From NCBI GenBank assembly GCA_038247995.1, contig JBBRUG010000023.1, forward strand, positions 1-31,126: a DNA stretch of 31,126 nt, given 5' to 3'. A program made the position numbers and the translations under genes. Shown piece by piece: positions 23,554 through 31,126 of this stretch. Source of the DNA: JBBRUG01 sp038247995. Its GTDB lineage: Bacteria; Chloroflexota; Chloroflexia; Chloroflexales; Chloroflexaceae. Every line of letters starts with the position of its first letter. The stretch's first letter is position 1. The notes beneath the pieces are model-generated. The model was not told where the DNA came from and did no database searches. It was given only the letters and a program-made list of their open reading frames with translations.

Positions 23554-26500
23554 TTAGCGCCGGATCAAGGGTAGGTAGATGCTCCGATCACCGGTTCTCG
23601 CCACACCACTTGCGCCATAATTCTGGGCTGTGGTCGCAACCAGAGCGAAGGGCTGCGCGCCAAAGGTGCCGTTCACGCTGGTGGCGGTCACGAAGATCGT
23701 GTACGTGCCGGGTGCCGGGCGCTCCAGGCGAAGCGTTTCGACGTTATTGAGGTTGTCGGGTCCACTTCCGCCGTTTCCAAAGTATGGCCCACCCGGCCCC
23801 TCGACGCGCAAATCGAGGTTGTTCACCAGGCTGCGCGCCGCCGCCGGCTGGCCGGGTGGATCCGTCCAGGCCAGCGTGATGTACAGCCCGTTACCGCTCA
23901 ATGGCGGTGGCGTTTCTCCGTCGCCCCCATCCTCAGCGGTAACTTGGAAGGTCGTTGACGCTTGCCGCGTGCCCTGCAACGCTGTAAGGGTATAGGTACC
24001 CGCAGGGATCTGCATGCTCGTCGTGAGTGACACCAGGAAGCCACCCGATGCATCGGAGGTGGTACTGCCGACAGCTTGCTCGTCGAGCGTAAATTCGACC
24101 GGCGTATTCGGCGTGAAATCGGTTCCGGTGAAGCGGAATACGGTCCCAGGCAGGCCGGACGGCGGGCTGACGCTCAGGGTCGGCTGACCGTCGGGCAGGG
24201 TGGTAACCTGGTAGGTCGTCTGGGCCGACCGGCCGGCATCATCGGTGACCAGCACCGTATACGTACCGGCCGGAGTATTCGAGGTTGTTGTGATGCGGAA
24301 GCGGACATCGCCCGCAGCGTTGCTGCCCACAGTTCCCAGTTGAACGTTGTTCACGCGCACAGTGATCACGCTGTCGTTGGGCAGGAAGCGCGTACCGCTG
24401 AACTCGAACGCCGTACCCGCCGCCCCCGTTGTCGGCGCGACACCGAGCGTCGGTGTTTGCGCACCGAGGATTGTGAACGTCGTCCGCGCCGTGCGCCCAG
24501 CGATATTGCGGGTCTCAATCGTGTAGGTTCCCGGCACTGCCGTGGTGAACGTTGTCAGGCTGGTGAGCAAATCGCCGCGAGCGTCGGCATAGGCTGTACC
24601 GAAAGCGTTTTCGGCCGGGCCGCAGGGCGTGAGGCACACTTCGACCGGGCCATATGGCACGTTATACTCGCCCGCGAGCAGGAACGTCGTGCCAGCCGGG
24701 CCAGTCGCGGGCAAAGCATCAAGCGTAACATCGGGGTAGTCGATACGCAGAGCTACATCATCGACAAAGGCCGACATATGCGGCAGTAAACCATCCCCAA
24801 CGGTAAACAGGGCCAGATAGCCGGTCTCGCCGGCCAGAAGCTCGCGTCGCGCCGCACTGCTTAGGGGAAGCGAAACGGTTTGCACCCCGCCGGGCAAGTT
24901 GTCACTGCAATAGAGCAACGGATTTGCGCCACTATCAAAGGGATAGCCCGAGGCATCTACCAGGGCGGCGCAGAATCGATCGAAATCAGGATCACGATCC
25001 CGCTGATCGACCAGAAAGGTGAGTGTGCTCGGCAGGCCGCCGTCGATCGTGCGCGGGAAACTCACCGGATAAAAAATAAAGTCGTCGGAGGGACTGCCGC
25101 CAAGCCACATCGAGTGGTTGCCGTTGATCACCACCTCCCCCCGAGTGCGACTACTGCGCAGGGGCAGACCTGCCCCAAGCCAGACTTCCGACCAGATCTG
25201 CGTCCAGGCCGGATCTTCAAAGTCGCCGCCACCGACCAACGAGACCAGATAGGCCAGGCTTTCATCGTTCGCCGTGGCCAGGGGCAACGGCTGGGCGCCC
25301 GTTATGTCACGATGGGCCAGGGGGTTGCGCATCGGCGTGAGCGCATCGCGGGGCGTACCGTCGGCATCGGGGATGGGCATATGCTCGCGCGGTGCATCAT
25401 AGCCAGGCAGGGCGCTCAGGCTGAAGTCGCTGCGATCTGAGAGAGCAGCAACACCTGCCGAAGCCGGGGCGGCCACCTGCTGGAGGCGGAGCGTCGCATC
25501 GGCAGCCGGTGCAATCGGCTCAGCGAACAAGATCCCGGCGCTGCTACTTCCGGCCACCTGCACGGTATAACTGACAACGCCGCCGGTGCGCAAACCGGTC
25601 ACATTGTCATCGAAGACTGCATAGTTTGCGTCGATCGTATTCTTCAGATCGACTCGGCCCCAACCCGTCTGGGCATTCGGCGTCGCCGCACCGGCAAGCT
25701 GGGCTGCGCCATTGATCAGCAGAGCTTTCTGCAGGGCTGCGCTGGGATTCGCCACACCGCGCAACGTGGTCAGCCACGCGCGCGCGATGGCTGCCGTACC
25801 GGCCGTGAGCGGCGTAGCCATCGAGGTGCCACTGGAGAAGGCATAGGGCTGGCCGGGCGCAGCCGGGGATAACCCACCGGCAGCAGCACCAAGTACTGAG
25901 AGAATGTTGGTACCGGGAGCGACCACGTCGGGTTTGATGCGCCCATCGCTGGTTGGGCCGCGACTAGAGAAGTAGGCGACCTGATTCGGGTTGTCGGAGA
26001 TGCTTCCACCCGAAACCGGATCTTGCGGGCCGCGCTCAGGCCGATTATTCTCGCTGGCACCTACCGAAATGATATTCTTCGCCGAGCCGGGCGAGCCGAT
26101 CGTGCGCGGGCCGGGGCCGGCGTTCCCAGCGGCGAAGAGCACCAGGTAGTCGCGGTTGCGCCAGATATAGTCATCGACGACGCTATCGTTAAAGGTATAC
26201 GCACCCTGGGAGTTGCTGCCCCAACTGTTGCTGGAAATCCGCGCACCGTTCTGGTAGCCAAAGGCGATATAGTTGCCATTGCTGGGCACACACTGAATGC
26301 CGGGGCTACCATCGGTATTCATGGCCATAAAGACCATCTGCGCCGCAGGGGCCGTACCGGCGTTCGAGCCGGTGTATTCCTGTGCCGTCGGATTGCTGCC
26401 CGAGGCAATCCCATTGCCCAGCACCGATCCAGCCACATGCGTGCCGTGGCCGTTGAGATCGGTCCAATCGGTCTTGGCGCGGCAATCGGCCCGGTCAGGA

Positions 26501-27297
26501 TTCATCTCGCTGGGGGCGAAGGCGCGCACGAGGCGCCCGGCGAACTCGGGGCTCAAGTCATTTTCCACACTTAATCCCGAGTCGGAGATGGCAATAATCT
26601 GGCCCGCACCAAACAGCCCGCTACTCTGCCAAACACTCTCCACATTGAGGATCTTGCGCCCCTCGGCGTTGGTCAGGCGCGGCGCAAGGTAGGGCTCGAT
26701 CCAGCTTACCGCTGAGGCTGCGGCAAGCGCGGGCAGCGCAGCAGCATCGACCGTAGCCTGCGCCACGACGCCGAGCGAGGTGGCGCTCAACGCGTGGATG
26801 GCAGCGCCCTGGGCTGTAAGGAGTTGTTCAAGTACTGCCGGAGCTTCACCAGGAAAACCGATCACCGTCACTTCGACGGTCGTTCCCGCGATGCGAGAGG
26901 TTGCCGGGGTAAGGGCGGGAGCGAGCTTGTACTCGGCGCGGTATGGCCCTACCCAGCGTACCGACGGCAAGGCACGGATGGCATCCAGGCGCTCGGGCGC
27001 GATCTGCGCAATAACGGCATGGTCAGGCACATAACCCAGCAATACCGCTCCGACCCGTTCGACCTGAGCCGCCCAGGCTTCCTCAATCGGGCCATGAAAT
27101 TGCACGAGATAGTAGGGGCCGGGATCTTCAGCTGGGAGTTGCGCAGCAGCGATGGATGGGGCCAGATCATCGAGCGGATCGAACGTCGTGGTTTGCAGGC
27201 GGAGGAGTTGCGGGGCGGTATCAGCCTGAGCCGTAACCGTCGTAAGCAGGAGCAATGTACATCCAAAAATAAGCAGCGCCCGAACGGCGATCGACAT
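23554..27297 (-). CDS. Secreted subtilisin-like serine protease (S8) with C-terminal Ig-like domains
   Basis: A 1247-residue exported protease. ATG 27297 has a perfect AGGAGG 5 nt upstream and is followed by a signal peptide (AVRALLIFGCTLLLLTTVTAQA). An inhibitor-like propeptide region (about 30-210) precedes the catalytic domain. The catalytic triad is Asp239 (IIAISDSGLS), His284 (NGHGTHVAGS) and Ser492 (SSGTSMATP). After the protease domain come a beta-rich region of about 300 residues and three TIG/Ig-like repeats (PTLGVAPTTGAAGTAFEFSG, PTLSVSPPSGLPGTVFRFTG and a more divergent one), then a pre-peptidase-type C-terminal domain (YITLAWTDPPGQP). It probably degrades extracellular protein. 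No cell-wall sorting signal was seen. The next gene downstream on the minus strand lies beyond the repeat region. Confidence 0.95.
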   Translation of the reverse strand: MSIAVRALLIFGCTLLLLTTVTAQADTAPQLLRLQTTTFDPLDDLAPSIAAAQLPAEDPGPYYLVQFHGPIEEAWAAQVERVGAVLLGYVPDHAVIAQIAPERLDAIRALPSVRWVGPYRAEYKLAPALTPATSRIAGTTVEVTVIGFPGEAPAVLEQLLTAQGAAIHALSATSLGVVAQATVDAAALPALAAASAVSWIEPYLAPRLTNAEGRKILNVESVWQSSGLFGAGQIIAISDSGLSVENDLSPEFAGRLVRAFAPSEMNPDRADCRAKTDWTDLNGHGTHVAGSVLGNGIASGSNPTAQEYTGSNAGTAPAAQMVFMAMNTDGSPGIQCVPSNGNYIAFGYQNGARISSNSWGSNSQGAYTFNDSVVDDYIWRNRDYLVLFAAGNAGPGPRTIGSPGSAKNIISVGASENNRPERGPQDPVSGGSISDNPNQVAYFSSRGPTSDGRIKPDVVAPGTNILSVLGAAAGGLSPAAPGQPYAFSSGTSMATPLTAGTAAIARAWLTTLRGVANPSAALQKALLINGAAQLAGAATPNAQTGWGRVDLKNTIDANYAVFDDNVTGLRTGGVVSYTVQVAGSSSAGILFAEPIAPAADATLRLQQVAAPASAGVAALSDRSDFSLSALPGYDAPREHMPIPDADGTPRDALTPMRNPLAHRDITGAQPLPLATANDESLAYLVSLVGGGDFEDPAWTQIWSEVWLGAGLPLRSSRTRGEVVINGNHSMWLGGSPSDDFIFYPVSFPRTIDGGLPSTLTFLVDQRDRDPDFDRFCAALVDASGYPFDSGANPLLYCSDNLPGGVQTVSLPLSSAARRELLAGETGYLALFTVGDGLLPHMSAFVDDVALRIDYPDVTLDALPATGPAGTTFLLAGEYNVPYGPVEVCLTPCGPAENAFGTAYADARGDLLTSLTTFTTAVPGTYTIETRNIAGRTARTTFTILGAQTPTLGVAPTTGAAGTAFEFSGTRFLPNDSVITVRVNNVQLGTVGSNAAGDVRFRITTTSNTPAGTYTVLVTDDAGRSAQTTYQVTTLPDGQPTLSVSPPSGLPGTVFRFTGTDFTPNTPVEFTLDEQAVGSTTSDASGGFLVSLTTSMQIPAGTYTLTALQGTRQASTTFQVTAEDGGDGETPPPLSGNGLYITLAWTDPPGQPAAARSLVNNLDLRVEGPGGPYFGNGGSGPDNLNNVETLRLERPAPGTYTIFVTATSVNGTFGAQPFALVATTAQNYGASGVARTGDRSIYLPLIRR

Positions 27298-27338
27298 GCA
27301 GACCTCCTGATCTGACACCACCCATGCCGGCGCGCCGG

Positions 27339-27929
27339 TTAATCCGAAACCTGCATCCCCACAAAATAGACGGCGCGCGAAACTGGATCGACGGCGATAT
27401 AGGCGACAAAGACGGCACGTGAGGGAAGCTCGTAGGTACGGGTGTAGTAGTGCACGTCCGGGTTATCAACCAGGCGCCAGGCCGACAGATCAGGTGCAGC
27501 CGACAAGGCATCCTGCGCCACGTCCCAACTTGTCGGTGTGAAGTCGCGGGCAAGCATGCGCTCAAGTTCGGGGGAGGGCGCGATCACCAGATAATACGTC
27601 GCCAGCGGAGCCGTAAGATTCTGCGTGCCGGCGATCGGGTCGCTGCCGGCGGGCAAGGTGATACCCGTCGCGAGCCGGAACCACTGGCGCTGATCGAGGG
27701 GAGTGGGCGTAGAACGCACTGTGGCAGCGCCGGCCTGCCCGAAAGCCGTTCCAAGGGTCAGCGTACCAGCGCTCATGAATCCGAGCGCCCCAACGGCAGC
27801 AAGCGCGATCCCAAGGCGAAGAAGGATGCGTCGCCGCCGCGAAACGCCAATAATCGCCAGCACAAGCCCGCTGAGCGCCGTTACGCCTGAGGCAAAGGCA
27901 AGCATGAGAACAACAGAGGCAATCAACAT
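27339..27929 (-). CDS. Small membrane protein of unknown function
   Basis: A 196-residue protein that I do not recognise. It has two hydrophobic N-terminal helices (MLIASVVLMLAFASGVTALS to LAIIG, and ILLRLGIALAAVGALGFM) separated by a basic SRRRR loop. The remaining 140 residues are outside or periplasmic and contain LATYYLVIAPSPELERML and a final beta-like stretch (RAVFVAYIAVDPVSRAVYFVG). The start ATG 27929 has GAGGA only 3 nt upstream, which is tight. It precedes the subtilase gene by about 41 nt on the same strand, so the two are probably one transcript. Codon use looks like that of its neighbours. Confidence 0.7.
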   Translation of the reverse strand: MLIASVVLMLAFASGVTALSGLVLAIIGVSRRRRILLRLGIALAAVGALGFMSAGTLTLGTAFGQAGAATVRSTPTPLDQRQWFRLATGITLPAGSDPIAGTQNLTAPLATYYLVIAPSPELERMLARDFTPTSWDVAQDALSAAPDLSAWRLVDNPDVHYYTRTYELPSRAVFVAYIAVDPVSRAVYFVGMQVSD

Positions 27930-27999
27930 CGATCCTCAGCGTAAGACCGAAGCATCAGCGCAGGTGACACGTCCGCCCAACGAGCCGCTAGAACACCAC

Positions 28000-28033
28000 A
28001 ACGCCCCCCACCGCCGAAGCGATGGAGGGCGTT
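28000..28033 (-). terminator. UUCG-capped hairpin after the tRNA cluster
   Basis: On the minus strand AACGCCC pairs with GGGCGTT and, inside, CCATCGC pairs with GCGGTGG around a TTCG tetraloop. The stem lies about 16 nt past the tRNA-Phe 3' end. The following GTGGTGTTCT is only weakly T-rich, so this may be a processing-linked 3' end. Confidence 0.6.
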
Positions 28034-28049
28034 GGAATGCCGTATCAGA

Positions 28050-28125
28050 TGGTGCCAAGGACCGGACTTGAACCGGTGACCCCCGCATTTTCAGTGCGAT
28101 GCTCTACCAACTGAGCTACCTTGGC
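28050..28125 (-). tRNA. tRNA-Phe (GAA)
   Basis: A complete 76-nt cloverleaf with acceptor GCCAAGG/CCTTGGC, D arm GCTC...GAGC, anticodon loop CTGAAAA (anticodon GAA) and T arm ACCGG TTCAAGT CCGGT. The discriminator A and CCA are encoded. It is the last of three minus-strand tRNAs. Confidence 0.97.
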
Positions 28126-28148
28126 CGGTGATAGCCGGCTGGCCTGCC

Positions 28149-28224
28149 TGGTGGGCGATGACGGGCTCGAACCGCCGACAACCTCGGTGTAAACGAGGCG
28201 CTCTACCAACTGAGCTAATCGCCC
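28149..28224 (-). tRNA. tRNA-Val (TAC)
   Basis: A complete 76-nt cloverleaf with acceptor GGGCGAT/ATCGCCC, anticodon stem CCTCG/CGAGG and loop TTTACAC (anticodon TAC), and T arm GGCGG/CCGTC. CCA is encoded. It lies 23 nt before tRNA-Phe in the same cluster. Confidence 0.97.
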
Positions 28225-28233
28225 GCCATTGTG

Positions 28234-28323
<90 letters not shown>

Positions 28324-28338
28324 GCACTCACTCGGTGG

Positions 28339-28367
28339 ATTATACGTTCCAGAGCCAGATTTGTCAA
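28339..28367 (-). promoter_or_regulatory. Perfect-consensus promoter of the tRNA cluster
   Basis: On the minus strand TTGACA (28367-28362), a 17-nt spacer and TATAAT (28344-28339). Transcription would start about 8 nt before tRNA-Leu. The -35 includes the TGA stop codon of the adenosine deaminase gene (28366-28364). Confidence 0.95.
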
Positions 28368-29404
28368 ACCCCAAGCTCGGCCCGCAGCGTCTGAATTTCG
28401 CCTGAAACGCGGTCGATCAACGCGGTTTGTGCAGCTTCGGGCAAAAAAGCTGAGCGCGCTGCGGTAAGCACCATTGCGCACAACTCATCGATACTCAGGC
28501 CAAGGTAACCAACAGCACGGCGGTACTCTTCAGTGATCGTCGTCTGGAAGAAGGTTGGATCGTCGGAGTTGATCGTTACCGCAACCCCAGCCGCATATAA
28601 CGCGCGCAGTGGATGCGTCGCCCAGGAGGTAACCGCGCCAGTGCGCAGATTACTGCTCGGGCAGATATCGAGCACAACGCCGCGCCGACATAACTCGCGC
28701 ACCAGATCCGGATCGTCGACGCTGCGAATACCGTGGCCAATCCGTGCGCAACCGAGCGTGTCGATCGCTCCCCAGACGGACGCCGGACCAACCACTTCAC
28801 CGGCGTGGGCCATCAAGCCCAGGCCATACGTACGTGCCGCCGCGTAGAGTTCGGCAAAAGGTTCCGGTGGGTAATCGATCTCATTGCCGCCAATCGACCA
28901 GCCAACCACGCCCAGCGGCATCGTTTCGCGGGCAACTTCCAGCACATACCAGGCCAACTCTGGGCCATATTGCCGTCCGTGATCGAGAGCGAGCCGCACC
29001 ACAATGCCCGTTTCGCGTTCGGCGCGGGCAAAACCGGCAGCGGTGCCCTCAAGCGTTTCACGCAGATTCATGCCCCGATTAATATGCTGCATCGGTGAGA
29101 GCATAACTTCGGCGTAGCGCACCTGTTGAGCAGCTAGCTCCATACCCAACTCATAGGCCACACGTGCAAAGTCCTCACCATGCACAATCGCGCGAGCCAT
29201 CGCCATAAAAACAGTTATGAACTCGCCAAAATCGCGGTAGTGCAGCAACTGCTCAATGCCCGCCACATCACGGGCAGGGAGTTCAATACCATTCCGCTCT
29301 GCAAGCTCCAGCAGCGTCTGCGGCGCGACAGCGCCCTCCAGGTGTAGGTGGATCTCGACCTTCGGCATCCGCCGGATAAATGCTTCGACTTCCGCCGTTA
29401 GCAC
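28364..29404 (-). CDS. add: Adenosine deaminase
   Basis: A 346-residue metal-dependent hydrolase that converts adenosine to inosine in purine salvage. Zinc ligands and catalytic residues of the family are visible: HLHLEG (H19, H21), MAHAGE (H200, E203), RIGHGIRS and VTINSDDPTFF with the Asp pair. The substrate segment IGGNEIDYPPEPF is present. The start is GTG 29404, which gives the usual dozen residues before MPKVEIHLHLEG; ATG at residue 13 would leave too short an N terminus. No strong ribosome site is seen. A 38-nt hairpin lies just upstream, and the tRNA promoter overlaps the stop codon. Confidence 0.96.
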   Translation of the reverse strand: MLTAEVEAFIRRMPKVEIHLHLEGAVAPQTLLELAERNGIELPARDVAGIEQLLHYRDFGEFITVFMAMARAIVHGEDFARVAYELGMELAAQQVRYAEVMLSPMQHINRGMNLRETLEGTAAGFARAERETGIVVRLALDHGRQYGPELAWYVLEVARETMPLGVVGWSIGGNEIDYPPEPFAELYAAARTYGLGLMAHAGEVVGPASVWGAIDTLGCARIGHGIRSVDDPDLVRELCRRGVVLDICPSSNLRTGAVTSWATHPLRALYAAGVAVTINSDDPTFFQTTITEEYRRAVGYLGLSIDELCAMVLTAARSAFLPEAAQTALIDRVSGEIQTLRAELGV

Positions 29405-29428
29405 AGCTCGGTACCCCTTTCAGGTGGC

Positions 29429-29466
29429 AGAAGGCAGGCGGGCGCTCACGCCCAGGCCTGCCTTCT
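29429..29466 (-). terminator. Strong hairpin between prfA and add
   Basis: AGAAGGCAGGC pairs with GCCTGCCTTCT, and inside GGGCG pairs with CGCCC around a CTCA loop. The stem is 16 bp with a small bulge. On the minus strand it ends 25 nt before the add start and lacks a T-run, so termination after prfA or control of add are both possible. Confidence 0.5.
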
Positions 29467-29599
29467 ACTCCTTCGCACACTTTTTCCGACGTCTACAGTA
29501 TTGCTCAGATCGATTGAGCCTGCATAACCCGGCGCGAGCGCAGCGCGCTACCCGGTTCAGTGGCCTCTGCGGCTCAGTCATGCTGCTCAGTGCTCTAGG

Positions 29600-30682
29600 T
29601 TAGACGATCCCCGACGCCTCCAGGCGTTCCGCATTATCATATACAACGAGTGCATCAATGATCTTGCCGATATCGCCGGCGAGAACACCCGGCAAATTAG
29701 AGAAGTTCTGCCCGATCCGATGATCAGTGATCCGATCTTGAGGGTAGTTATAGGTGCGGATCTTCTCGGCGCGTTCACCGGTACCAACCTGAGCCAGACG
29801 CGATGCGCCCAACTCACGCGAGCGCTTCTCCGACTCACGCGCGTACAGCCGGGCACGCAGCACGACCATTGCCCGCTCACGGTTCTGGATCTGTGAACGA
29901 CCGTCCTGGCAGGTGACGACAATCTCATCCGGAGTGCCGCCCTTGTAGACCAACCGCACCGCCGAGTCGGTGGTGTTAACCCCCTGCCCACCATGGCCGC
30001 CGGCGCGGAAGACGTCGATCCGAACCTCTTCCGAGCGGATGTCGATCTCAGTTTCGGCAACCTCAGGCAGCACAGCCACCGTGGCCGTAGAGGTATGGAT
30101 GCGCCCACGGGCCTCCGTAGCGGGGACACGCTGAACCCGATGCACGCCGCCTTCATACTTAAGCACGCTGTAGGCGCCCTCACCCTTCACTTCGAAGGTC
30201 ACCTCTTTGTAGCCGCCGGGGCCATTATCAGCCGCGTTGGTTACGTCAACCTTCCAGCCGCGGACTTCGGCGTAGCGCATATACATACGGAACAGATCGG
30301 CAGCAAAGAGTGCGGCCTCATCGCCGCCTTCACCCTGGCGGATCTCGACGATCACATTCTTTCCGTCGTTCGGGTCACGCGGGAGCAAGAGGAGCCGGAT
30401 TTGCTGTTCCAGCTCACTCAGGCGCGCCTGCTGCAACTCAAGCTCTTCTTGAACGAGCTCGCGCATCGCGGCGTCACTGCTCTCATTGAACATTACCTGG
30501 GCCTCGGCAGCGAGGCTCTGAGCCGTTTTGTACGCCTGATAGGCTTCCACTACCGCTTCAAGTTCACGCTGCTCACGCGCATACTGCTGGAGCAGCGTCG
30601 GATTTTCAAACACCTCCGGCTGGCCCAACAATTCGGTCAACTCGTTATAACGCGCCTCAACGCTTGCCAATTTATCAAACAT
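29600..30682 (-). CDS. prfA: Peptide chain release factor 1
   Basis: A 360-residue class I release factor that reads UAA and UAG. The codon-recognition tripeptide PAT (about 187-189, in VQRVPATEARGRIHTS) marks it as RF1 rather than RF2. The catalytic GGQ (about 231-233, in FRAGGHGGQGVNTTDSAVR) is intact and would be methylated by PrmC. The N-terminal helical domain and C-terminal RITDHRIGQNFSNLPGVLAGD are typical. ATG 30682 lies about 34 nt after an extended -10 (TGCTATAAT), with GAGGAG about 13 nt upstream. No prmC gene follows. Confidence 0.98.
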   Translation of the reverse strand: MFDKLASVEARYNELTELLGQPEVFENPTLLQQYAREQRELEAVVEAYQAYKTAQSLAAEAQVMFNESSDAAMRELVQEELELQQARLSELEQQIRLLLLPRDPNDGKNVIVEIRQGEGGDEAALFAADLFRMYMRYAEVRGWKVDVTNAADNGPGGYKEVTFEVKGEGAYSVLKYEGGVHRVQRVPATEARGRIHTSTATVAVLPEVAETEIDIRSEEVRIDVFRAGGHGGQGVNTTDSAVRLVYKGGTPDEIVVTCQDGRSQIQNRERAMVVLRARLYARESEKRSRELGASRLAQVGTGERAEKIRTYNYPQDRITDHRIGQNFSNLPGVLAGDIGKIIDALVVYDNAERLEASGIV

Positions 30683-30715
30683 TTGAGCGAAATCTCTCCT
30701 CTGCGTGGGAAAACA

Positions 30716-30724
30716 ATTATAGCA
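30716..30724 (-). promoter_or_regulatory. Extended -10 promoter of prfA
   Basis: On the minus strand TGCTATAAT, the same element as at mreB and minC, lies about 34 nt before the prfA ATG. No -35 of good quality is seen. Confidence 0.75.
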
Positions 30725-30760
30725 CGCCGATCAAGACTCATTTGGTGCAAGAATCGGCAA

Positions 30761-30801
30761 ACGGCACGCTGGGTAAGCAATGCTCACCCAATGCGTGCCG
30801 T
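30761..30801 (-). terminator. Hairpin terminator after rpsU
   Basis: ACGGCACGC pairs with GCGTGCCGT, and inside TGGGT pairs with ACCCA. The minus-strand continuation TTTGCCGATTCTT is weakly T-rich. It lies 16 nt after the rpsU stop and before the prfA promoter. Confidence 0.75.
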
Positions 30802-30816
30802 CTGTAGAAGACCCGG

Positions 30817-31008
30817 CTAGTAGCCCTTCGCCAACTTCTTGCGCCGATTGCGTTCGGCGCGGCGGCGCTTCTCTTTACGCTGCTCGCTCTTCGAAACGAA
30901 GTGCATTTTCTCACGATATGTCTTCGTGATGCGCTCGGAGACAACTCCCTTATTAAAGCGGCGGATCAGTTGCTCAACTGACTCACCGTCACGACGTTCT
31001 ACGCGCAT
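30817..31008 (-). CDS. rpsU: 30S ribosomal protein S21
   Basis: A 63-residue basic bS21. It begins MRVERRDGESVEQLIRRFNK and continues with VVSERITKTYREKMHFVSKS and the lysine/arginine-rich tail KRRRAERNRRKKLAKGY. It helps initiate translation on the 30S subunit. Length is typical. The ATG at 31008 has only a weak upstream GGGC. A hairpin and the prfA promoter follow, so prfA is separately controlled. Confidence 0.97.
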   Translation of the reverse strand: MRVERRDGESVEQLIRRFNKGVVSERITKTYREKMHFVSKSEQRKEKRRRAERNRRKKLAKGY

Positions 31009-31126
31009 AGTGTGCCCGATTTACCGTTGATGAACCGTTCTGGCGCCAGGCTCGGAAATGTGCGCGGGGCTCGCGCCGACCTGACCGCATCATTGGTTAA
31101 TCGCTCTGCTCACCCCCTTTACCGTG
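31009..31126. other. Upstream region of rpsU, no gene seen
   Basis: No open frame or clear promoter was found in the last 118 bases. On the minus strand a GC-rich CGCGAGCCCCGCGC stretch and a weak TTAACC occur. The rpsU promoter may lie beyond the window. Confidence 0.4.

Noticed and set aside
24076..25440. Long plus-strand frames antisense to the protease gene
   Set aside because: They are shadows of a GC-rich coding strand with a clear signal peptide, catalytic triad and ribosome site on the other strand.

Overview
The window reads as chromosomal DNA of a filamentous phototroph-type Chloroflexi bacterium (Chloroflexales, Roseiflexus/Chloroflexus-like). The support is indirect: GC-rich coding sequence, bacterial tRNAs with encoded CCA, an mreBCD-PBP2-minCDE cluster, a fused I-D type metal-chelatase ATPase, a three-S1-domain protein and a zinc-ribbon Ser/Thr kinase. 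The genus is an inference. No phage, insertion sequence, integrase, CRISPR array or rRNA was seen.

Layout. 1-692 (minus): a protoglobin-type sensor cut by the window edge, preceded by a roadblock/LC7 protein. 1047-4684 (plus): a membrane histidine kinase (HAMP-GAF-GAF-PAS-HisKA-HATPase) overlapping its response regulator. 4691-5110 (plus): ssb with a near-consensus promoter. 5139-8520 (minus): rpmH-rnpA-yidC-khpB(jag) followed by a PfkB-type sugar/nucleoside kinase, driven by a TTGACA-18-TATAAT promoter. 8671-12690 (minus): an unannotated 51-residue membrane micropeptide, a fused chelatase-type AAA+/VWA protein and an S1-domain protein, apparently one operon. 12902-19767 (plus): mreB, mreC, mreD, PBP2 (mrdA), then minC, minD, minE, the elongation and division-site machinery of a rod-shaped cell. 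19898-23120 (plus): era with a long unusual N-terminal extension, then a transmembrane Ser/Thr kinase. 23121-23553: an intergenic region rich in inverted repeats. 23554-27929 (minus): a secreted subtilisin-like protease and a small membrane protein. 28050-28323 (minus): tRNA-Leu, tRNA-Val and tRNA-Phe behind a perfect-consensus promoter. 28364-31008 (minus): adenosine deaminase, release factor 1 and ribosomal protein S21.

The most notable non-gene signal is a family of tandem 7-bp repeats (TTCAGGA/TTCAGAA and relatives). They occur between genes, immediately upstream of the histidine kinase start, as a 72-bp palindrome between rpmH and rnpA (variant GGTACAG), and twice inside the era reading frame, where they encode a repeated linker. 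Other points of interest are the micropeptide whose stop overlaps the chelatase start (GTGA), the duplicated DUF2283-like domain fused to Era, a strong hairpin between mreB and mreC, and several start codons lying directly downstream of -10 elements (possible leaderless mRNAs).
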